Source of the DNA: Apostichopus japonicus
Lineage: Eukaryota; Echinodermata; Holothuroidea; Aspidochirotida; Stichopodidae
Direction: 5' to 3'
DNA: 64,000 nt
Assembly (NCBI RefSeq): GCF_037975245.1
Contig: NC_092580.1
Span: forward strand, 34,257,001 to 34,321,000
Shown one piece after another: positions 23,201 through 38,200 of the stretch. A program made the translations under genes and the position numbers. The notes under the pieces were generated by a model, which searched no databases, was not told where the DNA came from, and was given only the letters and a program-made list of their open reading frames with translations. Positions within the stretch are counted from its first letter, which is position 1. Every line of letters begins with the position of its first letter.

Positions 23201-26200
23201 GTTAGGGTGTCCGCACATAAAGCTTGAGCCCCAAGTTCCAATCCCTATGGAGGCTGGAACTTTTTTCACTGTTCTGGATTTCCAACTCATTAATGATTCA
23301 TTTACCTTGGTTGTTTATTTCCATTACAATTAACAGAGTCTGTTCAAAGTATCTCTATCGAGATCCGACCCTATGGATTCACAAATGATTCAAGTTGGTT
23401 AGCATCATGATTGATCTCTAGAGTAAGGCAAACTATGTCACTAAAGCAGACTAGCATTGTGTGATACAGGTGGCAAAAGCCTAGAGTGGAATGACGACCT
23501 AACTCACTAGTTTCTAACCTCGCAAACAAAGAGGTAGAGAGTATGGTACACTGGGTCAAGTAATGTTGAGTGTTTGCAGATTAATTGTATGCGTGGTCAG
23601 TGTAATAGGCAATGCCTCTATGATCTGCTGGTATTATTGCATTCATGTTTATACAGTACTGAGCTGCTTTGTGGATGTGTGATGAGTTGCAGCATCAAAT
23701 ACATCAAAGCTACACAGTCAAATACCTCTCATAAATGCATGGTAGCATGGTAATAAAGGTTTCACACAATTTGGTGTAGGTCAGAGTTTATTTATGGTCA
23801 GGAGGGGTTAAAACTTGAAATAATTGAAAACCAATATCTCCAGATAGGAAACTATAATGACAAAAGGAACTCCCATTGTTTTTGGGTGGGTCAAAGGTCA
23901 TTTAAGGTCATCAAATGTCACTCTATGAAGCCTAGGTTACATCACATAGCTCACATTTGGCATGTGTCTTTCTTATAGTGAGTAAATTAACCCTTCTATC
24001 TTTGGTGGAGGTCAAATGTCATTTGGGGTCAGCCGAGGTCAAATATCAAAATAAAGTTCTAATGGATCCCATCAGGTTAACTATCACAAATTCAAAGTCA
24101 GCTCCATGTCGATGAGCTAATATGGACAAAGAAATTGAAACCATAGATTTTTGAAACAGTCATATGGATCCGATGGAAGTTGATATTTAAAGGTATGCTA
24201 CTGTATAATGGACCCAAGTATGCTAGATATTCAAATATAGTCACCTTCGGTCAACATTCTTAAACTGTTTTTATTACAACCTTCAAAGAAATTTTCCTCA
24301 CTGGGGCATTCAGGCATCTGTGTGTTCCTTAAAAATGTCTGAGAACAATTTGGAGAGTCAAGACCTCCAGGAAATTAATTTCTGAAAACTTCTAGCAATT
24401 AAAGCGTGCTATAATTTGGGGCCAATACTGGCTACCTTTAAGAAGGTAATTTATTTGGTATTCATACTGGATCCTTGTCAGGAAGTTGGTGGTAACTTTG
24501 ACCAAATTTATTTGGTATTCATACTGGATCCTTGTTAGGAAGTTGGTTGTAACTTTGACCAAACCACATCATGATAATGTATTCACATAACTAATCATTT
24601 GTCTAAATAGGATACATCTATTATCTATGCTGTTAGTTTTTCAACAAGGTGGCTTACTGTAGTCATGGTTTATTTGGTACTAACTCCAACAGTGCCACTC
24701 ACACATGTCATGCATACTCAAAAGAATTGTCTGGTAGTCCTTAGAAGCTACCTCAAATATGTCCAAACATGTCTCAAAGTATGAGAACGCTAATACTGCA
24801 TTTGACAGAAAAACGATTTTTAATCGTTTAGGGATGGGTATTTCTAATATACTTGAACAGTAGCGAATGTGACTTCATCTGAGCAAATGCAGATTGCGAC
24901 ATAACCCACGCTGCATACAGTGATCACAACATAACCGCGTTTGAATACAGATTAATTTCTTCTTTAATTTTCAGGGAAGTTTCTTATAAATTAGATATGC
25001 TTTAAATAAAATCCTCAAGCCGTCGTATATGTAGTGCATCAGTGATTTCGTGGTCTTTGTGTAACACAAGATAAGTTTGAACAGCAGACTCTTCATTGTT
25101 AACATTGCGCTGTCCAGTTCCAATTCGAAGAATGTTCGTACTGTAGGTATGCTACTGTATCGTTTACATTCAGACAGTTCTACGAAGCCTAAGCTTCCAG
25201 GTACAGTACTTCATTCAACTAGGCAGGTTAGCGAAGGCCTTGTGTGGAATGAAGCCTCAGTGCCAGGCATTCCGATGTAGTAATTTGTGTGGATGCGTGA
25301 ACGAAATGGAGAAAATAAAGTTCTTTGCTATTCCTGACCCAGAAAAGAGGAAACTAAATTTTTATTCTATGTAGAATGTGTTAGGGTTGTTAGGAAAGAA
25401 TGGTGTGTAAACTTTGGTTTGTGTGTGTGAGTGTATTATGTGCAATGCTATGTACGTACCAACTGGGCATGGTAGGCTGTACACGTACGTTCTTGCTGTG
25501 AACATAATATATATTGGGCAATCACCTGTGCCTGTACCTGCGAGAGTGTATTTGTTGCGGAAATGGGATTGCTAACTTCAAGTCCCTTGTTACGCCTATT
25601 TGCATGCACTACGTCATTCACCATATTGATGCGTTCGAACAAAGGTGCCTTTGGTGAGAAAAGAAACTGATGAATTTGAAAAACAGAGTTCTACAAGAAG
25701 AAAACATCTAATGGGGACAATTTTCACATGGTTAGAAAGAGAAAAATAAGAACTATGAGGAGAATGTATCAAAATCTTCCACCAGACAATTCCTTTAATT
25801 CATTGTGTTACATTTTGTGCTTTGAATTCCACTGCCAAGTATTGCTGACAAAGGTCCCAGGGGGAGGGGGGGGGCCCCAAAACTTCCACTATTTTCTAGA
25901 ATAGTACTCCTTATTTGTCAATTATGAGTCATATCCTATTTCTATAATAATAATCATAATATTTTCTTTTGGATTGTACACATGGATTTTCTTTATAATA
26001 TATTAATATTACATATATATTTAGATAGACATGTACATATATATATTTATATATATATACCTTCAAGATCAGGCTGTAGGAATCACAAATGATTTCGAGT
26101 TGGTCAGCATCATGTTTGATCTCTAGAGTAAGGCAAAATTTGTCACCAAAACAGAACTAGCATTGTTCAATACAGGTGGCAGGTGCTTACAGTGGAATTA

Positions 26201-29200
26201 CGACCTTCCTTACTGGTTTTGAACCTCTGGACATGCCAGCAGGGTCCATAGCCTAGTGGTTAGGATGTCTGCATATCAAGTGGGCGCCCAGGTTCAAATC
26301 CCGGTGGGGGCTGGAAGTTTTTCCACTGTTCTGGATTTTCCAACTCACTAAAATTTCTAATATATATATATATTCATATACCTTTGTCACTTATTTCCAT
26401 TTCATTTAACAGAGTCTGTTCAAAGTATCTCTTTTGAGATCCGGCTTCGAGAATCACAAATGATTTCTAGTTGGTTAAAATCATGTTTGATCTCTAGAGT
26501 AAGGCAAAATATGTCACCAAAACAGAACTATAGCATTGTTCAATGCAGGTTGCAGATGCTAACAGTGTGCTGAACTCAATCAAGCCGCTTAATTCTTCAG
26601 GATAATTGGTTGCAAATAATACCCTTATTGCAGGATACCTAAGAATAAAGAACCCTTCTTGATAATAAATTTTATAAATCAGCCCCTTAAACATCGAATG
26701 AAAGAAGAAATTTTAGGAATTTCAAACTAACACAGGTGGCAAAATTTATGTATATATTCTATGCACTCTTTAGACTTTCTTTAAATAAGCAGATAAAACC
26801 ATTCAAATATTAAAACGTACACCAAAGATAGAATGCTAATTCATACATTGGTAAAGTTCAAACTAAATTCAGAGTCCATTGAAGAACTTCCTCCCTAGAT
26901 AAATTATATGAAATAGAATAAATCTAATTTTCTTGGAAATGTCAAAGTATTTATGAGCAGTTCTAAAGTACTGTAGCTTAGATCAAGAGGTTCCCATTAT
27001 TCACTCGCACAATTATCTTTCTCAATGGTTGAACAGTAGCATGCACCATAACCTTTTGTACAAGTGTGGGTAATCAAAAATAAAAATGGAACTATTTGTC
27101 ATCAGTTAATATGATAAGAATATTTTATTTGAATCCCTTTTGGATAATATCAAAGATCCTTCTGATATAGCCAAGATATATCAAGATCAAATGTTAAAAG
27201 CAAATGTTATCAACAGTAGCTACTTGTAGCTTCTGACACTATTAAGAGTTGGGTGAAAACGCTCATTACATGAAAAATACAGATAAAATACAGACTAACA
27301 GTGAACAATGACGAGGGACTTAGAAATATGATTTTACTCTGTCATGCCCAAGAGCACTCAGTTCAAATCATAAGTTTAGTCACTCAAGGAGGGGATGCGT
27401 GCACATACTCAAAACAGTCTCATTGGCTAAAGGTGATTTAGTGACAGCAATCTGATAAAATACATGTCGTTTTGCATTCAATTGATGATTGGTCAGAATG
27501 CCTGACCATTGTGAATATGAAATAGCTGTACATATGAAATCATTCCATCCCTCAAACTGGTAAGAACCAGTTTGACAGCTAGATAAGCTGGCAGAGTGCC
27601 AGGTATACAGAGTATTAACATATCATGACCTTGGATTTACAGACATCTTCAACAACTTAAACTTCCACTGAGAGATAAAAAAAAAATACAGAGTACAAGC
27701 AAAGAATAAACATTGAACTGAATATTACAGAAAGCATATCACACCCTACCTAGGTCATGAATGACCTCTGGTAACTTTACAATTATGCAAATAATATACT
27801 GTCAATTTAAATCTTATATCCACGGTATAAAAATTCATTATTAATGATGATCTCCATTGAGTTCAAATTGAAAGATGAGGAAATGGTTACATCATAATCT
27901 TCAGGATTTTATATAATCTCTCAAATCTCAAATACTCTGTTCTTCAATTTTCCATTAAACAACAATCTCAAAGGTTGTGTCCTTATAAGGATTGAAAAAT
28001 CAATAATATAAAGTCATATTACTACTTGGAAGATTGTTGATAAACTCTCTTGATTGTTAGTATGTTCATGCTCATTAAATTAGGTTTGCTGAATTGCTGA
28101 CCTGTCAGTTTTAGAAAGAAGTGTTTAAAGTTTGAGTCACATGAACCACTAATATGAGACTTTTATGGATAATATAACAAATAAGTCATAATCTCTGGGG
28201 TGTGAGAACTGAGCTTTGTGAATTGTCCAGGTACAGTATCAGGCACCTGCTGACAGCTTTGCTTACACTTATATTAACTATGCATCCTTTACACAGAGGA
28301 CAATGAAACATGAAAAAGGGGCCTTGCTTCACCAGACAAAATTTACATGCTAATTGGAAACCGAAGGTTGCACGGAAATGAACATCGATAATTAATTAAT
28401 CATGCTAGTCTATATACGATGCAACGTTAGGCAAAAATTTGTCAAAAGAATTGTTAAGAGGTTCATTGACAATTTTGGAGAATCTATTTGTACAGAATGC
28501 TATTCAAACTTTTAGGACAACCTTGTTATTACCAAGATTACATGCGATCACCCAAACTGAATTTATGCCGTTAGATTGTTTTCACAGTTGCATTATTGGT
28601 ACCAGGTGATGCTTAATATTGCTGCATTTGATAGCGATCCCCTTTAAAGTATGCAATGAGAAGAACCTAAAACAAGTCATAATTAAGGAGGTATATACTA
28701 GCAGCATATTAGATACGAGATCTTTGCAACAAGAAATCTTATTTTACTATAACTGAAAGTGAGAGTCTGCAGTAAAAATACATTTTAACGACCTAATGGA
28801 GAATGGTTTCAAGAGCATTGAAAGTTACATGAGAGAAAGAAAGTAATAGAAAGTAAAGAGAGAAAAGATATGTGACAATTAAGGGTTCCCATCAAACAAT
28901 TCCTTTCAAGATCTCTCACTCAACTCAAGAAAGAAAGGATGTAGTAATTACAATATATTTCTTCTGTGTTAATTTTTTTCTACTTTGTGATCAGTTTGAT
29001 GATTGTTGAGTTACTCATTGTAAATAAGCCTATACTGCTCTTGTAGTAAACAACCATTAAGATCTCAGAACAAATGAAAGTTAAAAACAGATATTTGAGA
29101 AAACTAAAATTACAGATAATTATGTCTGTTCTACCCTTTTATAGCAATTACTTTGTAGTAGACAACATATTTTTTGATTATCTGATGACTTATAGTCCAC

Positions 29201-32200
29201 AGTAAGCTGTATAAAATATGTATTTAGCATTTAATCTGTACTCATTGTACACTCTTGTTTTTTGCAGGTCTTAAATCACTTCTGCCACCTGGGAGGAGTG
29301 AGAAATCCTCCCTTCCCCCTCCCCCACACCACCCCTTCAAATAATTTCATTGCAATGACTTACATGTGGGTGTGGGGCTACCACAAAAGATGCCATGATA
29401 ATACAGGGATCTGATATAGGAGTGTTTGGAACGATTGGTGCAATTAAATCTGGTCACTGGTCATCCACAGTATTAATCTTGTATAATTCATATTAACTAG
29501 AACATTTTTCAAATTTGTTAACTTAACTAATTGTCAATCTAGTCAACAGTCTGACAACATGTTTCATAAATTCTGGTTATTGAGCCAGAAGATACTGCAG
29601 ATCCAATGATAAGGATATGCATATATATGATTGCTACTTCTTAATGTTTCTATTTATATACTATGATGCCAAGTGATATTAACAAAACACTAGTTGATCT
29701 GCTTCATCACCCGTAAGTGGTCTAATGTCCTCTATAAAATTGCTTTGAAATTAACAAAAACCAATCAAGAAAGTGCAAACAACTTGCAGCAAGTACTCAA
29801 TTAGTATATCTACTTTATTTGAACTAAGCGATATACCTTAACGAGACAAACAGCAATGACCTCACGTACGTACCAGCACATGATGTAAGAACTATTTTTG
29901 GCTTGAGTAGACTGAAAGTGAAGTCGGGCACATGATTATACCTAGCGGCGTGCTTACAGAATGACAACATCAGCAAGCATACTTGGCAAGAGGAGACACA
30001 ACGTTGTATTGTTTACCAGCCAATCTCTGGCCTGGAAACAAAACACCAACTTCCAAGGACATTGCAATTGAATAAGCTGTCAATATAATACTTAAACATA
30101 GGCATAAGTGCTTATAATTTCTTGAACAGAATGCAAGCAATATCACATGGATATAAAAGATAGGACCAATGAGTTAGGAAGGGGTGGGGTGGGGAATGGA
30201 CAGTGGGGCAGATATGTAAACCACTTGCACACCATGGACACTTCCTTGGTACCATCACATTTTGCTTGAATGCCTATGGAGAGAGTTCCTGCTAAAACTA
30301 TCTGCTAAACTATCTACTAAAACATTCCAATAAACAACTGTCCATAATAGTCTGGTTAAGGTAACACAAACCCTGACAGTATTATTCATCTATGCATAAT
30401 GTACAACTTTAACAAACAACTAAGACAATTCTTAATCCATTTGAGAGACATCACTGATTTAATTTTCCTTCACACATCTACTAAAACATTCCAATAAACA
30501 ACTGTCCATAATAGTATAGTTAAGGTAACAAACCCTACTATTATAATTGATCTATGCATAATGTACAACTTTCACAAACAACTAAGACAATTCTTATTCC
30601 ATTTGAGAGACATCACAGATTTAATTTTCCTTCACACACAAGGCTTAAAACTTGATCTAAATATGACATAATCAAGCCACATGTGATTAAATTTCTGTGT
30701 TTTTGTTTCTTTATTTATGGTTAATTTTAGCTGTAATAGAGATGGGATTTTGCTAATGCTGAATCTAGCATATTGAAGCTGTTTACATGACCTAATGATG
30801 GCATTGGTTTCAGGGCCTGCTAATTGCTAATTGACTGCTAATTCACATTCTAAATTAAAAATATGGGTTGAAAAAAACAAAGAGAAAGTAAAAGGTTTTA
30901 GATCCTAGTGACATCATTATGACATCACAGACTCATAAAATGACAGACATGACTTTTAAACTACCGTAACTACCGTAACTCCCAAACGGAGCAAGATTTT
31001 TATTAATTTTGAGGAGCTCTTTGCTTGATCATCACAAAGATGGCATCTCATACAGCTAAAGATGATAATTGGGACTTTGTCCCATTTAATGATTTTACAC
31101 ATGTGATATACTGTGACTGAAATTAAGTGTCACACACGTTTTTCATGTGCTGCATTGCCAGATAAATTTGCCTATGGGAGAATAAATATGTTGATACTTT
31201 CTGAATCTTCCAAATATTATTACACAGTAAAGAAATGAAAATTGAAAGCATACATCTAAGGAAGGGTAACCATATAATGCCATACAAGTGGACAACAGCA
31301 GTGGTGTAATAGCTATCTTATAGCATGAGGAATCAGTAAAAAATATCTGTTCAAGAAATAAATCCAGTGAAGATGTCCAACAGGAGCCTCAACTCAGTGG
31401 CGTGTATAGTAGGAGAGGGGGGGGGGGACTTTTCCCACTGTCAGTCTGACATATTCAGTAGACGGGTTTTATGTTTGGCCGACAATACCCTTCCGTAAGG
31501 TTCATGACCTTACCAAAATCAGTTGTCAGATTTTGATATCCTGTGCAAGTCACTACTTCTGATGTGGGGTGTGACATGTGAAGCTTAGAAATGTTGTCCT
31601 CTGATTTATTCTTTAACTAGATCAAACTTTGTTAATTACCAATTAACACTGGCTGCATGAAAGAATTATAGGTCCCCTTTGGAATCAGACCTTTAAGATT
31701 TAGTTCTTTAATCTCACCACATTGACAGAGTGGAATTTTACATTATGAAGCAATTAACTACTGGTATATATGATATTACATACATTCCTAATTAAGCTTA
31801 GCCTCATCAAAAATCATGGCTAAAGGTGGAAGTGACATTTTGATATCAAGAGTTATAAATCTCTTTAAACAAAGAGTATATTTTCCTTGCTGTAGATTTT
31901 CATTCATGTTAGCAGTTACAATGAATGCATGTATGGCTGGTAATGTGGCAATAAATATTTATATTCATTTCTTCCGGATGGATCAGCTTCTATGTCTGAA
32001 TATGTTTATCAATATTTTCAAAATGTGCTCAGAAAGAAATGATGCCATGTAAGCCGAGAACTGTGGGGTGTTAAAAATCTTGTTGGGTGAAATAACAACA
32101 TGAATGCATATATGTCATATATGATAAAAACTGATGGGTTGTCACTTATTTCCCTTGAGGCTCCAGTTCCACATCATGTATCACTTATTTTATTTATTGC

Positions 32201-35200
32201 TGTGAGAGGTTTTATTAACACTGTGGGAGTTTATGACTCTTATCATCCACACAACACTGCCCTCAATGGCTTACACATGCACATACATATACACCCACAA
32301 ATTATGGTGGATTATATTTTTTATCATTGTACTGGAAATTTTTTAAAGTATTCCACAGTTCTAGGGGCTTTGTGTAGTCATGTATTGGGTTTTATGGTTT
32401 ATTATATTATTTAATTCTGTGGATAAGTTCAAGTAAACAGAATTATTAATATATGATATCATTTTGAGTCTTGCAAATTTTGGCATAAATACATGATGTC
32501 TTGTTGTACATGGAATGCGCTTTTCTCTATATAAAACTTTATAAAGTTGTATAGTTAATCTAGTAGCCAAGCTAACATTGGTCCTCTTAACTAAGGAATT
32601 TACAGCATATTGAAGGAGATATCAAGAATTACATTTCAAAAGGAAAGTGACTCCCTTTGCAAAAACTAAGCACAGTGAAAGGACAGCCCACACATTTCCC
32701 CCTTCTATGGGTGTACATAATTAGAACATGCTATCTTTGTTTGAAAAGCAAACATGGACATGAAATTTCAACTGTATTAATGTGGAATATTTTAGTGTCT
32801 TCGAAACAGAATATCCCTTCGAGGGGATGGAAAAAATAAGTTGGCATTTTTTCTATAATTATAAGCTATTTTGTAGTCCTGAGGAAATTACGATTCTTAT
32901 ACCATTGTACAGTAATATTTAATCCTTTTTTAGCTTTTCTTTCAAATTATGAAAGACACTGGTCCCTGAGCTTCTTCTTCTCAGCACCATCAAAGTAACC
33001 TAGAAGTGATGAGATTGGTTAATTATAAGCCTCAAAATGGAAGTGATGAGGATGGTTAAATAAACCCTCAGCTTAAAAGTGATGAGGTTGGTTAATTAAA
33101 GCCTCAGTCTGGAAATGATGAGGTTGGTTAATTATAGTCTCAGCCTAAAAGTGATGAGGTTGGTTAAACAAACCAAAAGTGATGTGGTTGGTTAATTAAA
33201 GTCTCAGCCTAAAGGTGATGAGGTTGGTTAATTAAACCCTCGGCTTGGGAGTGATGAGGTTGGTAAATAAGCCTTGGCTTGGAAGTGATGAGTTGGTTTA
33301 TTAAAGCCTCAGCCTAGAAGGTTTGTTTATTAAAGCCTCAGCCAACAAGTGATGAGGTTGGTAAATTAAAGCCTTGGCTGGAAGGGATGAGGTTGGTTAA
33401 AAAAACCAAAAGTGATGTGGTTGGTTAATTAGAGTCTCAGCCTAAAGGTGATGAGGTTGGTTAATTAAACCCTCAGCTTGGGAGTGATGAGGTTGGTAAA
33501 TAAAGCCTCGGCTTGGAAGTGATGAGTTGGTTTATTAAAGCCTCAGCCTAGAAGTGGTGAGGTTTGTTTATTAGTGGTGAGGTTTGTTAACTTATATGCT
33601 ACAATAAAGTTTGAACTAGCACATAACAGAGTAATCAGCAAATTGTTGATTTACTGATATTATGACTAGTTAACATAAACTATAATTGCACCTTTTGGAT
33701 AACAAGGAAAGTATTCTCACTGGTCATCTATATAAGACACTAGTATTTACTGGAGACAATCTACACTACTTATTAGAAGATCTTGTGGAAGGTGTAGCAT
33801 GGCAATGTAATATTTCATCAATGAAATCCAATTGGTCCATTGCCATACATCCACAGTATGTACAGATACCATATTTAAGATTTTAACTATGAAACTATGT
33901 AAAAACTATGTAAAGTCAAATATTAACTAGTATATTAATGTTGACGGAACCTTACTCACACACAAAAAGGATTACCATTTCTCAGGTTTGATATGACATG
34001 TTCAATACTTACCAATGGTATCTCACATTTATCTACAGTAAATGCTTGTTGAAGTTTCTCATCTTCTGAGAAGCTGTAAACATCACAATTCCCTTGAGAT
34101 GAAATATTTTTCTTAGAACCTGCAGAGAGAGGGAGGGAGGGAGGAAGGGGAAATATTTATAAAGCAGAAGAAAACAAAGAGCTTACACAATAAACTTTGA
34201 GGAAGAAAGGTACCTTGAATTTAGACAAACTAAGGATTTTCACATCTCACTTCCTGATATTGCATCAAATCACTATTAACTTAGGCACCTGGTTAAGTTT
34301 CATGACTAAGCTAATATAGCCCACTTCCCATCCGATTCACTGGGCAAGTAAATATCAATGGACTTGGTATTATGTGACATTATTAAACATATATCAGATG
34401 TGGCAGACAAAGTATCTACATTATATGTGTACTGTGTGCTTTACTATATCTGCATGGGATGCACATTCCTTTCCTAAAAGTCCACTTCTCCCTCATGCAC
34501 CCTCCCTCTCTCTGTGGTAAATATCATTAATATTCAACTGCAGTTAATTCAAGCAAGCAAAAGGTGTTTCCTGAACAAACAAAATTGTAAATTGTACATT
34601 TTCAAGAAATATCTACGCTACAGTACAACGATGCCAGGATAGCCCATAAAATAAAATATGAGGAAATACCCTGCCAGAGTTCAAGCTGCCCATATCAGAA
34701 AAGGAAGGTTTTCTACACTACATACAGTACAAGATGCCAGGATAGCCGATACCCTAATATGAGGAAATACCCTGACAGAGTTCAAGCTGCCCATATTAGA
34801 GAAGGTAGGTTTTCTACGCTACAGTACAACGATGCCAGGATAGCCTATACAATCAAAATATGAGGAAATACCCTGACAGAGTTCAAGCTGCCCATATTAG
34901 AGAAGGAAGGTTTTCTACGCTACATTACAACGATGCCAGGATAGCCGATACCCTAAATATGAGGAAATACCCTGACAGAGTTCCAGCTGCCCATATCAGA
35001 GAAGGAAGGTTTTCTACGCTACATTACAACGATGCCAGGATAGCCGATACCCTAAATATGAGGAAATACCCTGACAGAGTTCAAGCTGCCCATATCAGAG
35101 AAGGAAGGTGTTCTACGCTACAATACAACGATGCCAGGAAAGCTGATACCATAAATATGAGGAAATACCCTGACACAGTTCAAGCTGCCCATTATAGAGA

Positions 35201-38200
35201 AGGAAGTTTTCTACGCTACAATACAACGATGCCAGGATAGCCGATACCCTAAATATGAGGAAATACCCTGACAGAGTTCAAGCTGCCCATATTAGAGAAG
35301 GAAGGTTTTCTATGCTACATTACAACGATGCCAGGATAGCCAATACCCTAAATATGAGTAAATACCCTGTGTCACGAGTATGCTTGACGCAAGTCTAACG
35401 ACTATCGTGCAGCTGGATAAATTTACTGATGAATATTCATTTGTCTGTTTTGCTCACGAAGTTCAAATTAGTAACATACGACATTCTAGTATATGCTTTG
35501 TTTAATTCACTGATTGCTCGACGGGCATCAATGGAATTTGTGCAAGTCTTTGTTTAGATTAATTTGCATAAAATGCAGGTAAAGGGTCGGTATGAATAGG
35601 CCGGGTAAGCAGGTCAGGGCGTGGTAGTCGTGTTTGGTATAGTATACTTTGTGCAAGGGTGCTGGGTGCACCACAGCAGTCACTTGTTGCAGTTGGACAC
35701 GATGTCCGTTGGGCGACATTATAGCCCGCTGTACTTCGCTATTCTAATATAGTATATGTAGGGGCAACTTCAGTTCCCCGCTGATGAATTCGTGGCAATA
35801 TATATCTTGTCATATATCGTAAAGGACATACCCATACGTGTAAAAAGCCGGAAACTGACCGAATTCCGGTTTTGCCCCTGGTAACGAGGACCAAATAAAG
35901 CTTATACAAAAGACCCACGCCATCCGAGTATTTACCTTGTCCAGTCGAATAGTTTTACCATACCCGTGACACCCTGACAGAGTTCAAGCTGCCCATATTA
36001 GAGAAGGTAGGATTTCTACGCTACAGTACAACGATGCCAGGATAGCCTATACAATCACAATATGAGGAAATACCCTGACAGAGTTCAAGCTGCCCATATT
36101 AGAGAAGGAAGGTTTTCTACGCTACAATACAACGATGCCAGGATAGCCGATACCCTAAATATGAGGAAATACCCTGACAGAGTTCAAGCTGCCCATATTA
36201 GAGAAGGAAGGTTTTCTACGCTACAATACAACGATGCCAGGATAGCCGATACCCTAAATATGAGGAAATACCCTGACAGAGTTCAAGCTGCCCATATTAG
36301 AGAAGGAAGGTTTTATACACTACAGAACAAAGATGCCAGGATAGCCGATACCCTAAATATGAGGAAATACCCTGACAGAGTTCCAGCTGCCCATATGAGA
36401 GAAGGAAGGTTTTCTACGCTACAATACAACGATGCCAGGATAGCCGATTCAATCAAATATGAGGAAATACCCTGACAGAGTTCCAGCTGCCCATATCAGA
36501 GAAGGAAGGTGTTCTACGCTACAGTACAACGATGCCAGGATAGCCGATTCAATCAAATATGAGGAAATACCCTGACAGAGTTCAAGCTGCCCATATTAGA
36601 GAAGGAAGTTTTTCTACGCTACAATACAACGATGCCAGGAAAGCCGATACCCTAAATATGAGGAAATACCCTGACAGAGTTCAAGCTGCCCATATTAGAG
36701 AAGGAAGTTTTCTACGCTACAATACAACGATGCCAGGATAGCCGATACCCTAAATATGAGGAAATACCCTGACAGAGTTCAAGCTGCCCATATTAGAGAA
36801 GGAAGGTTTTCTACGCTACATTACAACGATGCCAGTATAGCCGATACAATCAAAATATGAGGAAATACCCTGACAGAGTTCAAGCTGCCCATATTAGAGA
36901 AGGAAGGTTTTCTACGCTACATTACAACGATGCCAGGATAGCCGATACCCTAAATATGAGGAAATACCCTGACAGAGTTCAAGCTGCCCATATTAGAGAA
37001 GGAAGGTTTTCTACGCTACAATACAACGATGCCAGTATAGCCGATACAATCAAATATGAGGAAATACCCTGACAGAGTTCAAGCTGCCCATATTAGAGAA
37101 GGAAGGTTTTCTACGCTACAATACAACGATGCCAGTATAGCCGATACAATCAAATATGAGGAAATACCCTGACAGAGTTCCAGCTGCCCATATTAGAGAA
37201 GGAAGGTTTTCTACACTACAATACGATGCCAGGATAGCCGATACCCCAAATATGAGGAAATACCCTGACAGAGTTCAAGCTGCCCATATTAGAGAAGGAA
37301 GGTTTTCTACGCTACATTACAACGATGCCAGGATAGCCGATACCCCAAATATGAGGAAATACCCTGACAGAGTTCAAGCTGCCCATATTAGAGAAGGAAG
37401 GTTTTCTACGCTACATTACATCGATGCCAGGATAGCCGATACAATCAAATATGAGGAAATACCCTGACAGAGTTCAAGCTGCCCATATTAGAGAAGGAAG
37501 GTTTTCTACGCTACAATACAACGATGCCAGGATAGCCAATACAATCAAATATGAGGAAATACCCTGACAGAGTTCAAGCTGCCCATATTAGAGAAGGAAG
37601 GTTTTCTACGCTACAATACAACGATGCCAGTATAGCCGATACAATCAAATATGAGGAAATACCCTGACAGGGTTCCAGCTGCCCATATTAGAGAAGGAAG
37701 GTTTTCTACGCTACAATACAACGATGCCAGTATAGCCGATACAATCAAATATGAGGAAATACCCTGACAGGGTTCCAGCTGCCCATATTAGAGAAGGAAG
37801 GTTTTCTACGCTACAATACAACGATGCCAGTATAGCCGATACAATCAAATATGAGGAAATACCCTGACAGGGTTCCAGCTGCCCATATTAGAGAAGGAAG
37901 GTTTTCTACGCTACAATACAACGATGCCAGGATAGCCGATACAATCAAATATGAGGAAATACCCTGACAGAGTTCAAGCTGCCCATATTAGAGAAGGAAG
38001 GTTTTCTACGCTACAATACAACGATGCCAGTATAGCCGATACAATCAAATATGAGGAAATACCCTGACAGGGTTCCAGCTGCCCATATTAGAGAAGGAAG
38101 GTTTTCTACGCTACAATACAACGATGCCAGTATAGCCGATACAATCAAATATGAGGAAATACCCTGACAGGGTTCCAGCTGCCCATATTAGAGAAGGAAG

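Larger units (their letters stand above)
20252..34012 (-). other. TERB1 intron (13.8 kb) between exons g and h
   Basis: No other gene recognised. Contents: transposon module copy at 21.6-21.9 kb, tRNA-derived SINEs at 23.2 and 26.2 kb, short tandem duplications at 24.4 and 30.3 kb, and a 36-bp minisatellite at 33.0-33.6 kb. A C run lies at 21139-21154 and TA-rich runs at about 21428-21462 and 26010-26060. Two plus-strand open frames (31816-32052 and 32100-32414) have no recognisable domain. The rest is AT-rich unique-looking DNA. Confidence 0.6.

Noticed and set aside
26243-26316. Functional tRNA gene
   Set aside because: The A and B boxes are good, but the sequence continues into a repeat tail shared with 23.2 kb; it is a SINE head.
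31400-31440. hAT end at CAGTGGCGTGTATAGTAGG
   Set aside because: It looks like a terminal sequence, but no partner end or target duplication was found nearby.
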